Part shown: in pieces, positions 1 through 9,630 of the stretch | How the letters are laid out: each line of letters starts with the position of its first letter | Numbering within the stretch: position 1 is the stretch's first letter | NCBI GenBank assembly: GCA_011391655.1 | Contig: JAABQE010000239.1 | Coordinates: 1-10,474 of the forward strand | DNA length: 10,474 nucleotides | Source of the DNA: Hydrogenophilales bacterium | Lineage (GTDB): Bacteria; Pseudomonadota; Gammaproteobacteria; Burkholderiales; Thiobacillaceae | Reading direction: 5' to 3' | The notes under the pieces: generated by a model | Databases searched by the model: none | Told to the model about the DNA's origin: nothing | The model's input: the letters and a program-made list of their open reading frames with translations, nothing else | Translations under genes and position numbers: made by a program

Positions 1-2
1 TG

Positions 3-815
3 CTGCTGGCGGCTCACGCCGCGTGGGCCGGCACGCCGCCAGCTGCTCCAGCCATGCTGCTGGCCGAGGTCTACGCCGAACACACAGATCTGAGCCATTA
101 CTGGGTGAGCGAAAAATTCGACGGCGTACGTGCGCAATGGGACGGCAGAACGCTGCGCTTTCGCGGCGGCGGCCTGGTACCCGCACCCGCATGGTTCACT
201 GCAAACTTCCCTGTCACACCGCTGGACGGCGAACTGTGGATCGCCCGCGACGGATTCGACGCGCTGTCGGGCACAGTCAGAAAGTTCGCCCCGGTGGATG
301 CTGAATGGCGGCAGGTGCGGTATCTGGTATTTGAGTTGCCTGGCGCGACCGGTGATTTCAGCGCGCGCATCCAGCAAATGAACGCGCTGGTTGCCCAAGC
401 TGGCGTGCCCTGGCTGCAGGCCGTTGAACAATTCCGCGTGACCGACCGCGTTGAATTGATGCGCCGGCTCGACAGCGTGATCAAGGCGGGCGGCGAAGGC
501 CTGATGCTGCACCGCGCCGACGCGCCCTATCTCACGGGCCGCAGCGATGCGCTGCTGAAGCTGAAGCCCTGGCAGGACGCCGAAGCGGTGGTGGTCGGCT
601 ATGTACCGGGCAAAGGAAAATATCAGGGCATGACCGGTGCGCTGGAGATGGCCATGCCGGACGGCCAGCGCTTCCGCATCGGCAGCGGCCTGTCCGACGC
701 GTTGCGCCGCCAGCCGCCGCCCGTTGGCACGCGCATTACCTACCGTTATCAGCATCTGACGAAAAATGGCTTGCCACGCTTTCCGCGTTATCTCCGCGTG
801 CGGCAGGATTTCTAG
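3..815 (+). CDS. ligE: Exported ATP-dependent DNA ligase, LigE type (5' end cut by window)
   Basis: Seals nicks in duplex DNA using ATP through a lysyl-AMP intermediate. Numbering from the internal ATG at position 54, the sequence shows motif I KFDGVR (K21 is the expected adenylated lysine), a motif III region LDGELW, motif IV GEGLMLHR and motif V LLKLKPW, followed by a small OB-fold ending RFPRYLRVRQDF. There are no extra DNA-binding domains, so this is a minimal ligase. The frame stays open to the left edge, and the codons before ATG 54 read LLAAHAAWAGTPPAAPA, which looks like the end of a Sec signal peptide with cleavage after AWA. The true start therefore lies outside the window and ATG 54 is probably internal. 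LigE enzymes with signal peptides are known from Haemophilus and Neisseria and are thought to act in the periplasm, perhaps on incoming DNA. The gene ends 3 bp from the convergent pgeF. Family assignment is firm; export is inferred from a partial leader. Confidence 0.88.
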   Translation: MLAAHAAWAGTPPAAPAMLLAEVYAEHTDLSHYWVSEKFDGVRAQWDGRTLRFRGGGLVPAPAWFTANFPVTPLDGELWIARDGFDALSGTVRKFAPVDAEWRQVRYLVFELPGATGDFSARIQQMNALVAQAGVPWLQAVEQFRVTDRVELMRRLDSVIKAGGEGLMLHRADAPYLTGRSDALLKLKPWQDAEAVVVGYVPGKGKYQGMTGALEMAMPDGQRFRIGSGLSDALRRQPPPVGTRITYRYQHLTKNGLPRFPRYLRVRQDF

Positions 816-818
816 CGG

Positions 819-1529
819 TTATTCCAGCCAGATCAGCGAGGCCATGCGCCCGGTCACGCCATCACGTCGGTAGGAAAAGAAGCTGTCTGCTTCCTTGAAG
901 GTGCAGCGCCCGCCGCCGTAAACCGCCTGCACGCCGATCGCGTTCAGGCGGATCCGCGCCAGTTGATAAATGTCGGCCAGCCACTTGTCAGGTGCGTGCG
1001 GGATGAAAGCCGCAGCGGCCTCCGGATGCTGCGCAACAAACGTCTGCAGCACCTCAAAGCCCACCTCAAACGCCTGCGGGCCTATCGCAGGCCCCATCCA
1101 GGCCAGCACTTGGTCCGGCGGCACATTCATTGCAGCCACGGTCGCCTCCAGCACCCCGCCCGCCAGTCCGCGCCAGCCTGCGTGCGCAGTCGCAACGACG
1201 CTACCTGCGCGGTCGCAAAACAGCACCGGCAGGCAATCGGCGGTAAGAACAGCGCTGACGGTTCCCGCTTGCCGGGTAAACGAAGCGTCGGCTTCAGGCA
1301 CGCCCACGCAGGTTTCGACCACCGTCGCGCTATGCACCTGTTGCAACCATCCCGGCTCGGACGGCACCTGCTGACGCAGGCGTGCACGGTTGGCTGCAAC
1401 ATGCGCGGGGTCATCACCTACATGATCGCCCAGATTCAGGCTGGCCCATGGCGCACCACTGACCCCGCTGTCGCGGGTAGTCATCAAGCTTTTAACGTGG
1501 GACGGTGCAGGCCAGTCAGGAAAGATCAT
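819..1529 (-). CDS. pgeF: Peptidoglycan editing factor PgeF (YfiH, laccase-domain family)
   Basis: A 236-residue protein of the YfiH/DUF152 family. The family was long labelled multicopper polyphenol oxidase or laccase; the E. coli member PgeF removes L-serine wrongly added in place of L-alanine in peptidoglycan precursors. The metal-site signature is complete: QVHSATV (H66), TADCLPVLF (C99) and AHAGWRG (H116). The N-terminal start region (IFPDWPAP, then SLNLGDHVGDDP) has the usual family form, so ATG 1529 is the likely start although no good Shine-Dalgarno precedes it. It lies 18 bp behind the rluD stop on the same strand, so cotranscription and some translational coupling are likely. The rluD-pgeF order is the same as in E. 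coli, but clpB does not follow here: the convergent ligase gene is next, 3 bp away. Confidence 0.93.
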   Translation of the reverse strand: MIFPDWPAPSHVKSLMTTRDSGVSGAPWASLNLGDHVGDDPAHVAANRARLRQQVPSEPGWLQQVHSATVVETCVGVPEADASFTRQAGTVSAVLTADCLPVLFCDRAGSVVATAHAGWRGLAGGVLEATVAAMNVPPDQVLAWMGPAIGPQAFEVGFEVLQTFVAQHPEAAAAFIPHAPDKWLADIYQLARIRLNAIGVQAVYGGGRCTFKEADSFFSYRRDGVTGRMASLIWLE

Positions 1530-1547
1530 TCAGACAGGAGCAGGCAA

Positions 1548-2528
1548 TCAGCCGCCCCAAACGGTATCGTCACGCAAGGCATCGAGCAGCGATTGGAAAT
1601 CGGCTGGCAAGGGGCATTCCCACTGCACAAAATCGTGAAACAGCGGATGAAGCAGCCCCAGCTTTTCGGCATGCAGCGCCTGACGTGGAAAGCGAATTTT
1701 GTGGTGGCTGCGGCGACTGGCGCTATAAATATCGTCGCCCACCAACGGATGGCCGATGTGTTGCATGTGTACCCGGATTTGATGCGTGCGCCCGGTTTCC
1801 AGTTTGCAACGCAACAAGGTGACGCCAGAGGGGAAACGTTCAACCACTTCATAGTGCGTGATCGCCTGTTTGCCCATGCTGTGCACGCAGCGCTTGGTGC
1901 GGTTGTGCGGATCGCGCGCCAGCGGTTCATCGACCGTGCCATCGTGATCAACCTCGCCATACACCAGCGCGAGATATTCACGTTTGACCGTGCGCGCCTG
2001 CAACTGGCGCACCAGATCGGTATGCGATTTCAGGGTTTTGGCGACAACCAGCAGCCCCGAGGTGTCCTTGTCCAGCCGGTGCACGATGCCTGCTCGTGGC
2101 AATTCGGCCACCTGTGGCACCCAGTGCAGCAGCGCGTTGAGCAGCGTGCCGTTGCGGTTGCCGCTGCCGGGATGCACCACCAGACCAACCGGTTTATTCA
2201 CCACCAGCAGCATCGGGTCCTGGTGCACGATATCAAGCGGAATGGCTTCCGGCGCATCGGGTGTGGCGTTAGGGTCAACGTCGATCTCGACTCGCACCGC
2301 CTCGCCGCCAAAAACTTTCATCTTGGTCGTAGGGAAGGCGTCGTCCACGGCAATCTTGCGGGCGCGAATCCAGTTCTGGATGCGGTTACGTGAAAACTCC
2401 GGCAACAAGGCAGACAGTGCCTGGTCCAGACGCTGACCGCCCTGTTCGTTCGGGATCACCAGCTCGCGAACGCTGTCTTCACTTAATCCCTTATAATCGT
2501 CAGACGAATTTTCTGTGTCTTTTTCCAT
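1548..2528 (-). CDS. rluD: 23S rRNA pseudouridine synthase RluD
   Basis: Converts uridines to pseudouridine in the helix 69 loop of 23S rRNA (1911, 1915 and 1917 in E. coli), needed for normal ribosome assembly and termination. The 326-residue product has an N-terminal S4 RNA-binding domain at about residues 30-90 (GQRLDQALSALLPEFSRNRI) and an RluA-type catalytic domain with NKPVGLVVHPG at about 111-121 and the active-site motif HRLDKDTSGL at 150-159, with D153 the catalytic aspartate. RTHQIRVHM near the C-terminus is also typical. The frame continues upstream to 2636, but that extension would run through the bamD lipoprotein leader and matches nothing in the family, so I chose ATG at 2526-2528. 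This start codon overlaps the divergent bamD ATG by two bases. pgeF follows on the same strand. RluA, RluC and RluD are paralogues; the divergent bamD and following pgeF favour RluD. Confidence 0.93.
   Translation of the reverse strand: MEKDTENSSDDYKGLSEDSVRELVIPNEQGGQRLDQALSALLPEFSRNRIQNWIRARKIAVDDAFPTTKMKVFGGEAVRVEIDVDPNATPDAPEAIPLDIVHQDPMLLVVNKPVGLVVHPGSGNRNGTLLNALLHWVPQVAELPRAGIVHRLDKDTSGLLVVAKTLKSHTDLVRQLQARTVKREYLALVYGEVDHDGTVDEPLARDPHNRTKRCVHSMGKQAITHYEVVERFPSGVTLLRCKLETGRTHQIRVHMQHIGHPLVGDDIYSASRRSHHKIRFPRQALHAEKLGLLHPLFHDFVQWECPLPADFQSLLDALRDDTVWGG
2492..2497 (+). promoter_or_regulatory. Possible -10 element for bamD
   Basis: A perfect TATAAT lies 29 bp before the bamD ATG, inside the 5' coding part of rluD on the opposite strand. 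The usual distance would put transcription start near 2504 and give a leader of about 23 bases. No good -35 hexamer is visible at 15-18 bp spacing, so this is a candidate resting on the -10 alone. Confidence 0.35.
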
Positions 2529-3354
2529 GCTTAAGCAACATTTACCCTGTTCTACTACATTCAATCGGGCGCTCGGCAGCTTGTTGCTCGCCGTGACGCT
2601 TACTTTGGGTGGCTGCGGCCTGTTGCCCGAGGTCAAGGATGAAACGTCGGGCTGGTCGGCTCAAAAGCTCTATGCCGAGGCCAAGGATAATCTCAATGAT
2701 GGCAACTATGAGCGTGCTGTCAAACTATTCGAGACCCTGGAGTCGCGCTACCCATTTGGCCGCTATGCGCAGCAGGCACAGCTGGAGGTCGCCTACGCTT
2801 ATTACAAGGACAATGAGCCGATTTCCGCCATTGCCGCGTGCGACCGCTTCATCAAGCTGCACCCCAATCACCCTAACGTCGATTACGCCTACTATCTAAA
2901 GGGTTTGGCGAATTTTAATGAAGATCTAGGCATACTGGGCAATCTGGTTGAACAGGACATGAGCGAGCGCGACCCCCAGGCTGCGCGAGATGCCTTCCTG
3001 TCATTCAAGGAGCTGGTCACCCGCTTTCCTGACAGCAAATATGCGCCGGACTCAATGGCACGCATGAAATATCTGCTCAATGCCCTGGCCAGCAATGAAG
3101 TCCACGTGGCCAAATACTATATGAAGCGCGAAGCCTGGGTGGCTTCGGCCAACCGCGCCCGCGAAGTTGTGAAAAACTATCCTGATGCACCCGCGCTGGA
3201 AGAAGCGCTGGCGATCATGGTGGTGTCCTACGACAAACTGCTGCTCACGGGCTTGCGCGACGACACCTTGCGCGTGATGGAACTCAACTTCCCCAACAGC
3301 AAATACGCCAAGGGCGTCGATCTTCAAGGCCGTCCCTGGTACAGCCTCTGGTAA
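2527..3354 (+). CDS. bamD: Outer membrane assembly lipoprotein BamD (ComL/YfiO)
   Basis: Essential lipoprotein of the BAM complex, which inserts beta-barrel proteins into the outer membrane together with BamA; it is anchored to the inner leaflet of the outer membrane. From ATG 2527 the product is 275 residues, as expected. It has a lipoprotein signal peptide with hydrophobic core LGSLLLAVTLTL and lipobox LGGC, with C30 the predicted lipidated residue. The mature part is helical and TPR-like: YAEAKDNLNDGNYERAVKLF at about 49-68, PISAIAACDRFIKLHP near 98-113, and further repeats to about 260. The motif SRYPFGRYAQQAQLEVAYAY at 73-92 is characteristic. A GTG at 2515 is an alternative start but gives no better leader. 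Neither start has a clear Shine-Dalgarno, which is odd for an essential gene. The ATG overlaps the divergent rluD start. The gene ends 18 bp from convergent glnB without a convincing terminator. Confidence 0.95.
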   Translation: MLKQHLPCSTTFNRALGSLLLAVTLTLGGCGLLPEVKDETSGWSAQKLYAEAKDNLNDGNYERAVKLFETLESRYPFGRYAQQAQLEVAYAYYKDNEPISAIAACDRFIKLHPNHPNVDYAYYLKGLANFNEDLGILGNLVEQDMSERDPQAARDAFLSFKELVTRFPDSKYAPDSMARMKYLLNALASNEVHVAKYYMKREAWVASANRAREVVKNYPDAPALEEALAIMVVSYDKLLLTGLRDDTLRVMELNFPNSKYAKGVDLQGRPWYSLW

Positions 3355-3372
3355 GTTAACGTCGGCGACGGT

Positions 3373-5321
<1,949 letters not shown>

Positions 5322-5331
5322 GGAGTGCGCT

Positions 5332-6207
5332 TCAGCATGCCGCAAGCGCGGCCTGCACGGCCTCGCCCAGCCCGGCCGGGCTTTGCGCGACAACCACACC
5401 TGCGGCTTCGAGCGCACGGATTTTTGCATCCGCTGTGCCTGCGCCACCCGCGATGATCGCGCCGGCGTGGCCCATGCGCTTGCCTTTGGGTGCAGTGCGC
5501 CCGGCTATGTAGGCGGCGACGGGTTTTTTCATATTGGAGCGAATGAATTCAGCGGCTTCTTCTTCGCGGCTTCCACCGATTTCGCCCACCATAATGACCG
5601 CTTCGGTTTGCGGGTCGGCCTCGAACATCTGCAGGCAATCAATGAAATCCAGTCCCTTGATCGGGTCGCCGCCGATGCCGACACAGGTCGACTGCCCCAA
5701 CCCGAGTTGGGTGGTCTGGTAGACCGCTTCGTAGGTGAGCGTGCCCGAGCGCGAGACGATGCCGATCCTGCCTTTTTGGTGAATCACGCCGGGCATGATG
5801 CCGATCTTGCATTCGCCCGAAGTGATGATGCCGGGGCAGTTGGGGCCGATCAGCTTGGCGCCGTTGGCACGCAAGGCGGCTTTCACGTTCAGCATGTCCA
5901 GCACCGGAATGCCTTCGGTGATGCAGACGATGACTTCGATGCCCGCGTCTGCTGCTTCGAGGATAGAGTCGGCCGCGAATACTGCCGGCACATAAATCAT
6001 CGTCGCCTGCGCGCCGGTCTGGCGTACGGCATCCCGCACGGTGTTGAACACCGGCAGGCTCAGATGCGTCTGGCCACCCTTGCCCGGCGTCACACCGCCG
6101 ACCATCCGGGTGCCGTAGGCAATCGCCTGTTCGGAATGAAAGCTGCCCTGCTTGCCGGTAAAGCCCTGGCAAATCACTTTGGTGTGTTGGTTGATGAGGA
6201 TGCTCAT
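5332..6207 (-). CDS. sucD: Succinyl-CoA synthetase alpha subunit
   Basis: Alpha subunit of the TCA-cycle enzyme that interconverts succinyl-CoA and succinate with substrate-level phosphorylation. The 291-residue product matches the family length. The N-terminal CoA-binding Rossmann domain starts [24 protein letters not shown] region (residues 4-26); ITEGIP is at 96-101, GPNCPGI at 121-127, and [13 protein letters not shown] contains H247, the expected phosphohistidine. ATG 6207 overlaps the sucC stop as ATGA, and a GGAG lies eight bases upstream (6216-6219), so the start is secure. Second gene of the sucC-sucD-nadE-glnB run; nadE follows after 10 bp. No sucAB or lpd is in the window. Confidence 0.97.
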   Translation of the reverse strand: MSILINQHTKVICQGFTGKQGSFHSEQAIAYGTRMVGGVTPGKGGQTHLSLPVFNTVRDAVRQTGAQATMIYVPAVFAADSILEAADAGIEVIVCITEGIPVLDMLNVKAALRANGAKLIGPNCPGIITSGECKIGIMPGVIHQKGRIGIVSRSGTLTYEAVYQTTQLGLGQSTCVGIGGDPIKGLDFIDCLQMFEADPQTEAVIMVGEIGGSREEEAAEFIRSNMKKPVAAYIAGRTAPKGKRMGHAGAIIAGGAGTADAKIRALEAAGVVVAQSPAGLGEAVQAALAAC

Positions 6208-7364
6208 TGCGCTTTCTCCACGGCGAGCTTCGCCGCCTGGGTGAGACTTTCGGCGGCAAGGATCGCCAAGCCTGATTCAGCCAGCAGTGTGCGGCCCAGT
6301 TCGGCATTGGTGCCTTCCAGCCGCACGATCACCGGCACTTTCACCCCAACCTCCTTGACGGCCTGAATGATGCCTTCGGCGATGACATCGCAGCGCACGA
6401 TGCCGCCAAAAATATTGATGAGCACGGCGCGCACATTGGGGTCGAGCAGAATGATCTTGAAACCCTGCGCCACGGTCTCCGGAGTAGCGCCGCCGCCGAC
6501 ATCCAGAAAATTCGCCGGCGTGCCGCCTTCCAGCTGGATCAGATCCATTGTCGCCATCGCAAGTCCAGCGCCGTTGACCATGCAGCCGATGTTACCGGTG
6601 AGCGCGACGTAGTTGACATTGGCAGCGTTAGCCGCGGCTTCCTTGGCGTCGATCTGGCTGTCGTCGCGCAGCTCGGCCAGGGCCTTGCGGCGGTATAGCG
6701 CATTGTCATCAATGCTCATCTTGCAGTCGAGCGGCAGCACGCGGTTGTCCATGGTGACAATCAAGGGATTGATCTCGAGCAGGCTCAAATCGTTGGCCAT
6801 GAACACGCGATACAAGGCCGGCAGCAGGCGGCAGAAATCCTTGTAGGCATCGCCCGTCAGTTCCAGCGCAAACGCCAGTGCGCGGCACTGGAAATCCTGC
6901 ACTCCCAGCAGCGGATCGCAGATTTCAGTCAGGACTTTTTCCGGCGTGGCGTGGGCAACTTCCTCGATGTCCATGCCGCCCGCCGCCGAAGCCACGATGG
7001 CAACACGCTCGGTTTCGCGATCCACCAGCAGCGACAGATACAGCTCGCGTGCAATCGGCAGGGTTTCTTCCACCAGTACCTGATTCACCGGCTGGCCGTC
7101 CGGAGCGTTCTGCTTGGTCACCAGCAACGTGCCGAGCAGGCTCGTCGCCATTTCGCGTACGTCATCGAGGCTTTTCACGACCTTGACGCCGCCGGCCTTG
7201 CCGCGTCCGCCCGCATGGATCTGCGCCTTCACCACCCAAGCCGCGCCGCCCAGTTCACTTGCGGCCTTGACGGCATCGTCGGCGCTCGCCGCAGCGATGC
7301 CGCGCGGCGTGGTAATGTTGCCCGATCGCAATATTTGTTTGGCCTGGTATTCGTGCAGGTTCAT
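6204..7364 (-). CDS. sucC: Succinyl-CoA synthetase beta subunit (ADP-forming type)
   Basis: Beta subunit of succinyl-CoA synthetase, carrying the ATP-grasp nucleotide-binding domain and the C-terminal ligase-CoA domain. At 386 residues it is close to the E. coli protein. Visible hallmarks: [12 protein letters not shown] at the start, [11 protein letters not shown] at 51-61, EINPLIVT at 197-204, [18 protein letters not shown] at 257-274, [10 protein letters not shown] at 317-326 and [11 protein letters not shown] at 348-358. A TTG-initiated extension of 13 residues to 7403 is possible but does not match the family; ATG 7364 is chosen. The start has no obvious Shine-Dalgarno and lies 5 bp from the ATG of the divergent DUF482 gene, so its promoter must fall within that gene. 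First gene of the operon. ADP versus GDP preference was not judged from sequence. Confidence 0.97.
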   Translation of the reverse strand: MNLHEYQAKQILRSGNITTPRGIAAASADDAVKAASELGGAAWVVKAQIHAGGRGKAGGVKVVKSLDDVREMATSLLGTLLVTKQNAPDGQPVNQVLVEETLPIARELYLSLLVDRETERVAIVASAAGGMDIEEVAHATPEKVLTEICDPLLGVQDFQCRALAFALELTGDAYKDFCRLLPALYRVFMANDLSLLEINPLIVTMDNRVLPLDCKMSIDDNALYRRKALAELRDDSQIDAKEAAANAANVNYVALTGNIGCMVNGAGLAMATMDLIQLEGGTPANFLDVGGGATPETVAQGFKIILLDPNVRAVLINIFGGIVRCDVIAEGIIQAVKEVGVKVPVIVRLEGTNAELGRTLLAESGLAILAAESLTQAAKLAVEKAQ

Positions 7365-7369
7365 GTTTG

Positions 7370-8563
7370 ATGGAAGCTCGCCAAAACGTGCATTTTGAAG
7401 CAAAGCCCGCCGATGCGGAAGCCGCAGATACGGTCATTCGCGTGATTCCGCACATGGCCGACCTCGATCCGGCGACCTGGGACTCGCTGGCAGGTGAATC
7501 GCCTTTCCTGCGCCATGCGTTTTTACACGCACTGGAAGCAACCGGATGCGTCGGCTCCGACATCGGCTGGGAGCCAGTTCACCTGGCGCTGTTCCGCAAC
7601 GGCCAGATCGACGCCGCGATGCCGCTCTACATCAAGCACCATTCCTGGGGCGAGTTCGTGTTCGACTGGGCGTGGGCCGATGCATATCGCCGTCATGGGC
7701 TTAACTACTACCCCAAACTGGTGAGCTGCGTGCCGTTTTCCCCGGTTCCCGGCGCACGCCTCTTGGCCAGAAACGACGCTGACCGCAGCACGCTGATACA
7801 GGCAGCGCTCAAGCTGATGCAGGACCTGAATTGTTCGTCATTGCACATCCTGTTTCCCACCGAGCCCGATCACGCCGCGCTCCAGACAACGCCCCTGATG
7901 CACCGCAGCGGGTTCCAGTTTCACTGGCACAACAAGGGCTACGCCGATTTCGAGGCGTTCCTCGCCATGATGACGCACGACAAGCGCAAGAAAATCCGCC
8001 AGGAAAGGAAGAAACTCGCCGCCGCAGGCGTCACTTTCCGCTGGATCGAAGGTGCGGAAAGCACGGACGCCGACTGGGTCCATTTCTATCGCTGCTACGC
8101 CGACACCTACGCCCGCCATCGCAGCGACCCGCACCTCAACCGCGCGTTCTTTGCCGCCATCCGCGCATCCATGCCCGAGAACCTGGTGCTCATCATCGCC
8201 GACCGGCATAGCGAGCCGATCGCCTGCTCGTTCTGCATCAAGGACAGCCAGCGGCTGTACGGCCGCCACTGGGGCACGCTGGAATATGTGCCCGGCCTGC
8301 ATTTCGAAACCTGCTATCAGCAAGGCATCGAATACGCCATCGCCAAGGGGTTGCAGGTGTTCGAAGGCGGCGCGCAAGGCGAACACAAACTCGCACGTGG
8401 CCTCGTCCCCACTGCCACGCATTCTTGGCACTGGCTGGAAAACGCCGAATTCCGCGACGCGGTCGACCGTTTTCTGGAGCGCGAAACGGATGCCCTCAGT
8501 CATTACATGGACGAACTCGACTCGCCATTTCGCAATGAACCGCCTCCGGAAAAATCGGCTTGA
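7370..8563 (+). CDS. Predicted N-acyltransferase, FemAB-like / DUF482 (COG3146) family
   Basis: A 397-residue protein of the DUF482/COG3146 group, whose members have a GNAT-type fold resembling FemAB aminoacyltransferases. The substrate is unknown; the older label 'peptidoglycan biosynthesis/recognition' is not backed by biochemistry that I know of. Family landmarks: ATWDSLAGESPFLRHAFLHA at about 35-54, FVFDWAWADAYRRHGLNYYP at 96-115, HDKRKKIRQERKKL at 203-216, FYRCYADTYARH at 239-250 and the strongly conserved FEGGAQGEHKLARGLVP at 331-347. No signal peptide or membrane segment is evident, so it should be cytoplasmic. ATG 7370 is preferred over TTG 7367 and over ATG 7454, because the family domain begins before the latter. 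Only 5 bp separate it from the divergent sucC start. It is followed by a strong terminator, so it is probably monocistronic. Confidence 0.85.
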   Translation: MEARQNVHFEAKPADAEAADTVIRVIPHMADLDPATWDSLAGESPFLRHAFLHALEATGCVGSDIGWEPVHLALFRNGQIDAAMPLYIKHHSWGEFVFDWAWADAYRRHGLNYYPKLVSCVPFSPVPGARLLARNDADRSTLIQAALKLMQDLNCSSLHILFPTEPDHAALQTTPLMHRSGFQFHWHNKGYADFEAFLAMMTHDKRKKIRQERKKLAAAGVTFRWIEGAESTDADWVHFYRCYADTYARHRSDPHLNRAFFAAIRASMPENLVLIIADRHSEPIACSFCIKDSQRLYGRHWGTLEYVPGLHFETCYQQGIEYAIAKGLQVFEGGAQGEHKLARGLVPTATHSWHWLENAEFRDAVDRFLERETDALSHYMDELDSPFRNEPPPEKSA

Positions 8564-8576
8564 GCATGGATAGCAG

Positions 8577-8617
8577 GCACAAAAAAAGGCGGGTTACCCC
8601 GCCGTTTTTTTGTGTGC
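8577..8617. terminator. Bidirectional intrinsic terminator
   Basis: Perfect 6-bp GC stem GGCGGG (8588-8593) and CCCGCC (8598-8603) with a TTAC loop, flanked by seven A on the left (8581-8587) and seven T on the right (8605-8611), with one unpaired G at 8604. The A and T tracts can extend the stem and give a U-run in either direction; outer GCAC/GTGC bases can pair further. It sits between the converging ends of the DUF482 gene and the antiporter gene, as expected for a shared terminator. Confidence 0.92.
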
Positions 8618-8628
8618 CATCACTCGAT

Positions 8629-9630
8629 TCAGACTAATACAGCGGTCAAATAGCCGACATACAGCGCGAAATTCACAAACAGATGCCACACGCGCAAGCC
8701 GCCATTCAATGCCGCCCAGCGCAACCAGAATGCGGCAACCAGGGTGACCACCACACCCAGAAGTACTTCCTTCTGCGGCGCCCACGGCGTGAGCGACACG
8801 CCGATAGCGGGCAGCAGCGTGCCCTGAAACACCATGGCGCCGGTGATGTTGCCAAACGCCAGCGTGTCCTTGTGCTTGCGTATCCACAAAATCGAATTCA
8901 CTTTTTCCGGCAGCTCGGTCGCAATCGGAATAATCAACAGCGACAGCAACAACGCAGAAATGCCGATGATCGGCGCAGCCGCTTCGACGCCATGAATGAA
9001 GCCCTTCGCGCCGATAACCAGCAAGGCCAAACCGAGCGCCAGTTGCAGCAGAATGAAAAACATGTTTTGCGGCATGCCCAGGCGGGTCAACAACATGGGC
9101 GATCCGGCTTCGGTAGCATGGCCCTCTGACACCAGCTTGCTCGATGCACGCAGGGTGACCATGACGTAGACGAAATAAATCAGCACCATGACAAATGCGA
9201 TGGCGGCCCGCACCCAGCCCTCACCGTGGGGAACGAACATGGCCGCAAACGCCAGGACAAACGCCATCAGGAAAAAATCGAGGTCGCGCTTGAGGCCGCT
9301 GCGCTCGGGAGTCAGATGTCCCTGAATGCCCCGTTTACTCAATACGGCCAGTCCCATCAAAGAGACAGACAGGGTAGACAGCATCAACGGCGCACCCAGA
9401 ATGGCGCCCACGCCGATTTCTTCACTCATTTGCGCATTGCCGGTTCCGGCAAAAATCGCCAGCAAGGGCACCAGGGTTTCGGGCATGGCGGTGCCAACAG
9501 CGGCAAATAATGAGCCGGTGACGCCTTCCGAGATTTTGAGTTTTTCGCCCAGATGTTCGAGCGCGTTGACAAAGATTTCCGCCGCTACCAGGATCACCAC
9601 CAGGTAGCCAAATAATTCAAGAAACAACAT
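8629..9630 (-). CDS. CaCA-superfamily cation antiporter (sodium/calcium exchanger family)
   Basis: An integral inner-membrane protein of 333 residues with about ten hydrophobic segments, and the two alpha-repeats of the CaCA superfamily. Repeat 1 has EGVTGSLFAAVGTAMPETLVP at about 35-55, whose core GTAMPE (46-51) matches GTSxPE; repeat 2 has IATELPEKVNSI at 236-247 then GNITGAMVFQGTLLP at 260-274. The acidic residues E51 and E242 are in the ion-binding positions. The usual GS(N)xxN after each repeat is changed (GAILGAP at 75-81, GAMVFQG at 264-270), so this is a diverged subgroup and the transported ions (Ca2+/Na+ or H+) are not predictable. Between the repeats is a basic, hydrophilic loop (about 99-115). 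ATG 9630 is chosen over a GTG at 9681, as the product then starts directly with the first membrane segment. The start overlaps the divergent thioredoxin-like ATG. Confidence 0.82.
   Translation of the reverse strand: MLFLELFGYLVVILVAAEIFVNALEHLGEKLKISEGVTGSLFAAVGTAMPETLVPLLAIFAGTGNAQMSEEIGVGAILGAPLMLSTLSVSLMGLAVLSKRGIQGHLTPERSGLKRDLDFFLMAFVLAFAAMFVPHGEGWVRAAIAFVMVLIYFVYVMVTLRASSKLVSEGHATEAGSPMLLTRLGMPQNMFFILLQLALGLALLVIGAKGFIHGVEAAAPIIGISALLLSLLIIPIATELPEKVNSILWIRKHKDTLAFGNITGAMVFQGTLLPAIGVSLTPWAPQKEVLLGVVVTLVAAFWLRWAALNGGLRVWHLFVNFALYVGYLTAVLV
9566..9594 (+). promoter_or_regulatory. Possible promoter of the thioredoxin-like gene
   Basis: A perfect -35 hexamer TTGACA (9566-9571) is followed after 17 bp by CAGGAT (9589-9594), which matches the -10 consensus at three of six positions, including the key A and T. 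It would start transcription near 9602, about 27 bases before the ATG. It lies inside the antiporter coding sequence. The match could be chance. Confidence 0.3.

Noticed and set aside
819..1529. Reading pgeF as a true laccase or copper oxidase linked to the CopD-family gene
   Set aside because: The family keeps the old laccase name, but the E. coli member acts in peptidoglycan editing, and the CopD-family gene is about 8.5 kb away with unrelated genes between.
963..2393. Plus-strand open frame of 476 codons opposite pgeF and rluD
   Set aside because: It runs antisense to two firmly identified genes, is rich in His, Arg and Gln as expected of a GC-rich shadow frame, and shows no recognisable domain.
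2529..2636. Upstream extension of rluD to 2636
   Set aside because: It would overlap the bamD signal peptide region and adds 36 residues with no match to RluD; the internal ATG gives the normal family start.
5322..5447. Upstream extension of nadE to 5447
   Set aside because: It overlaps the end of sucD, and the added 42 residues are basic, unlike NadE, whose usual N-terminus begins at [10 protein letters not shown].
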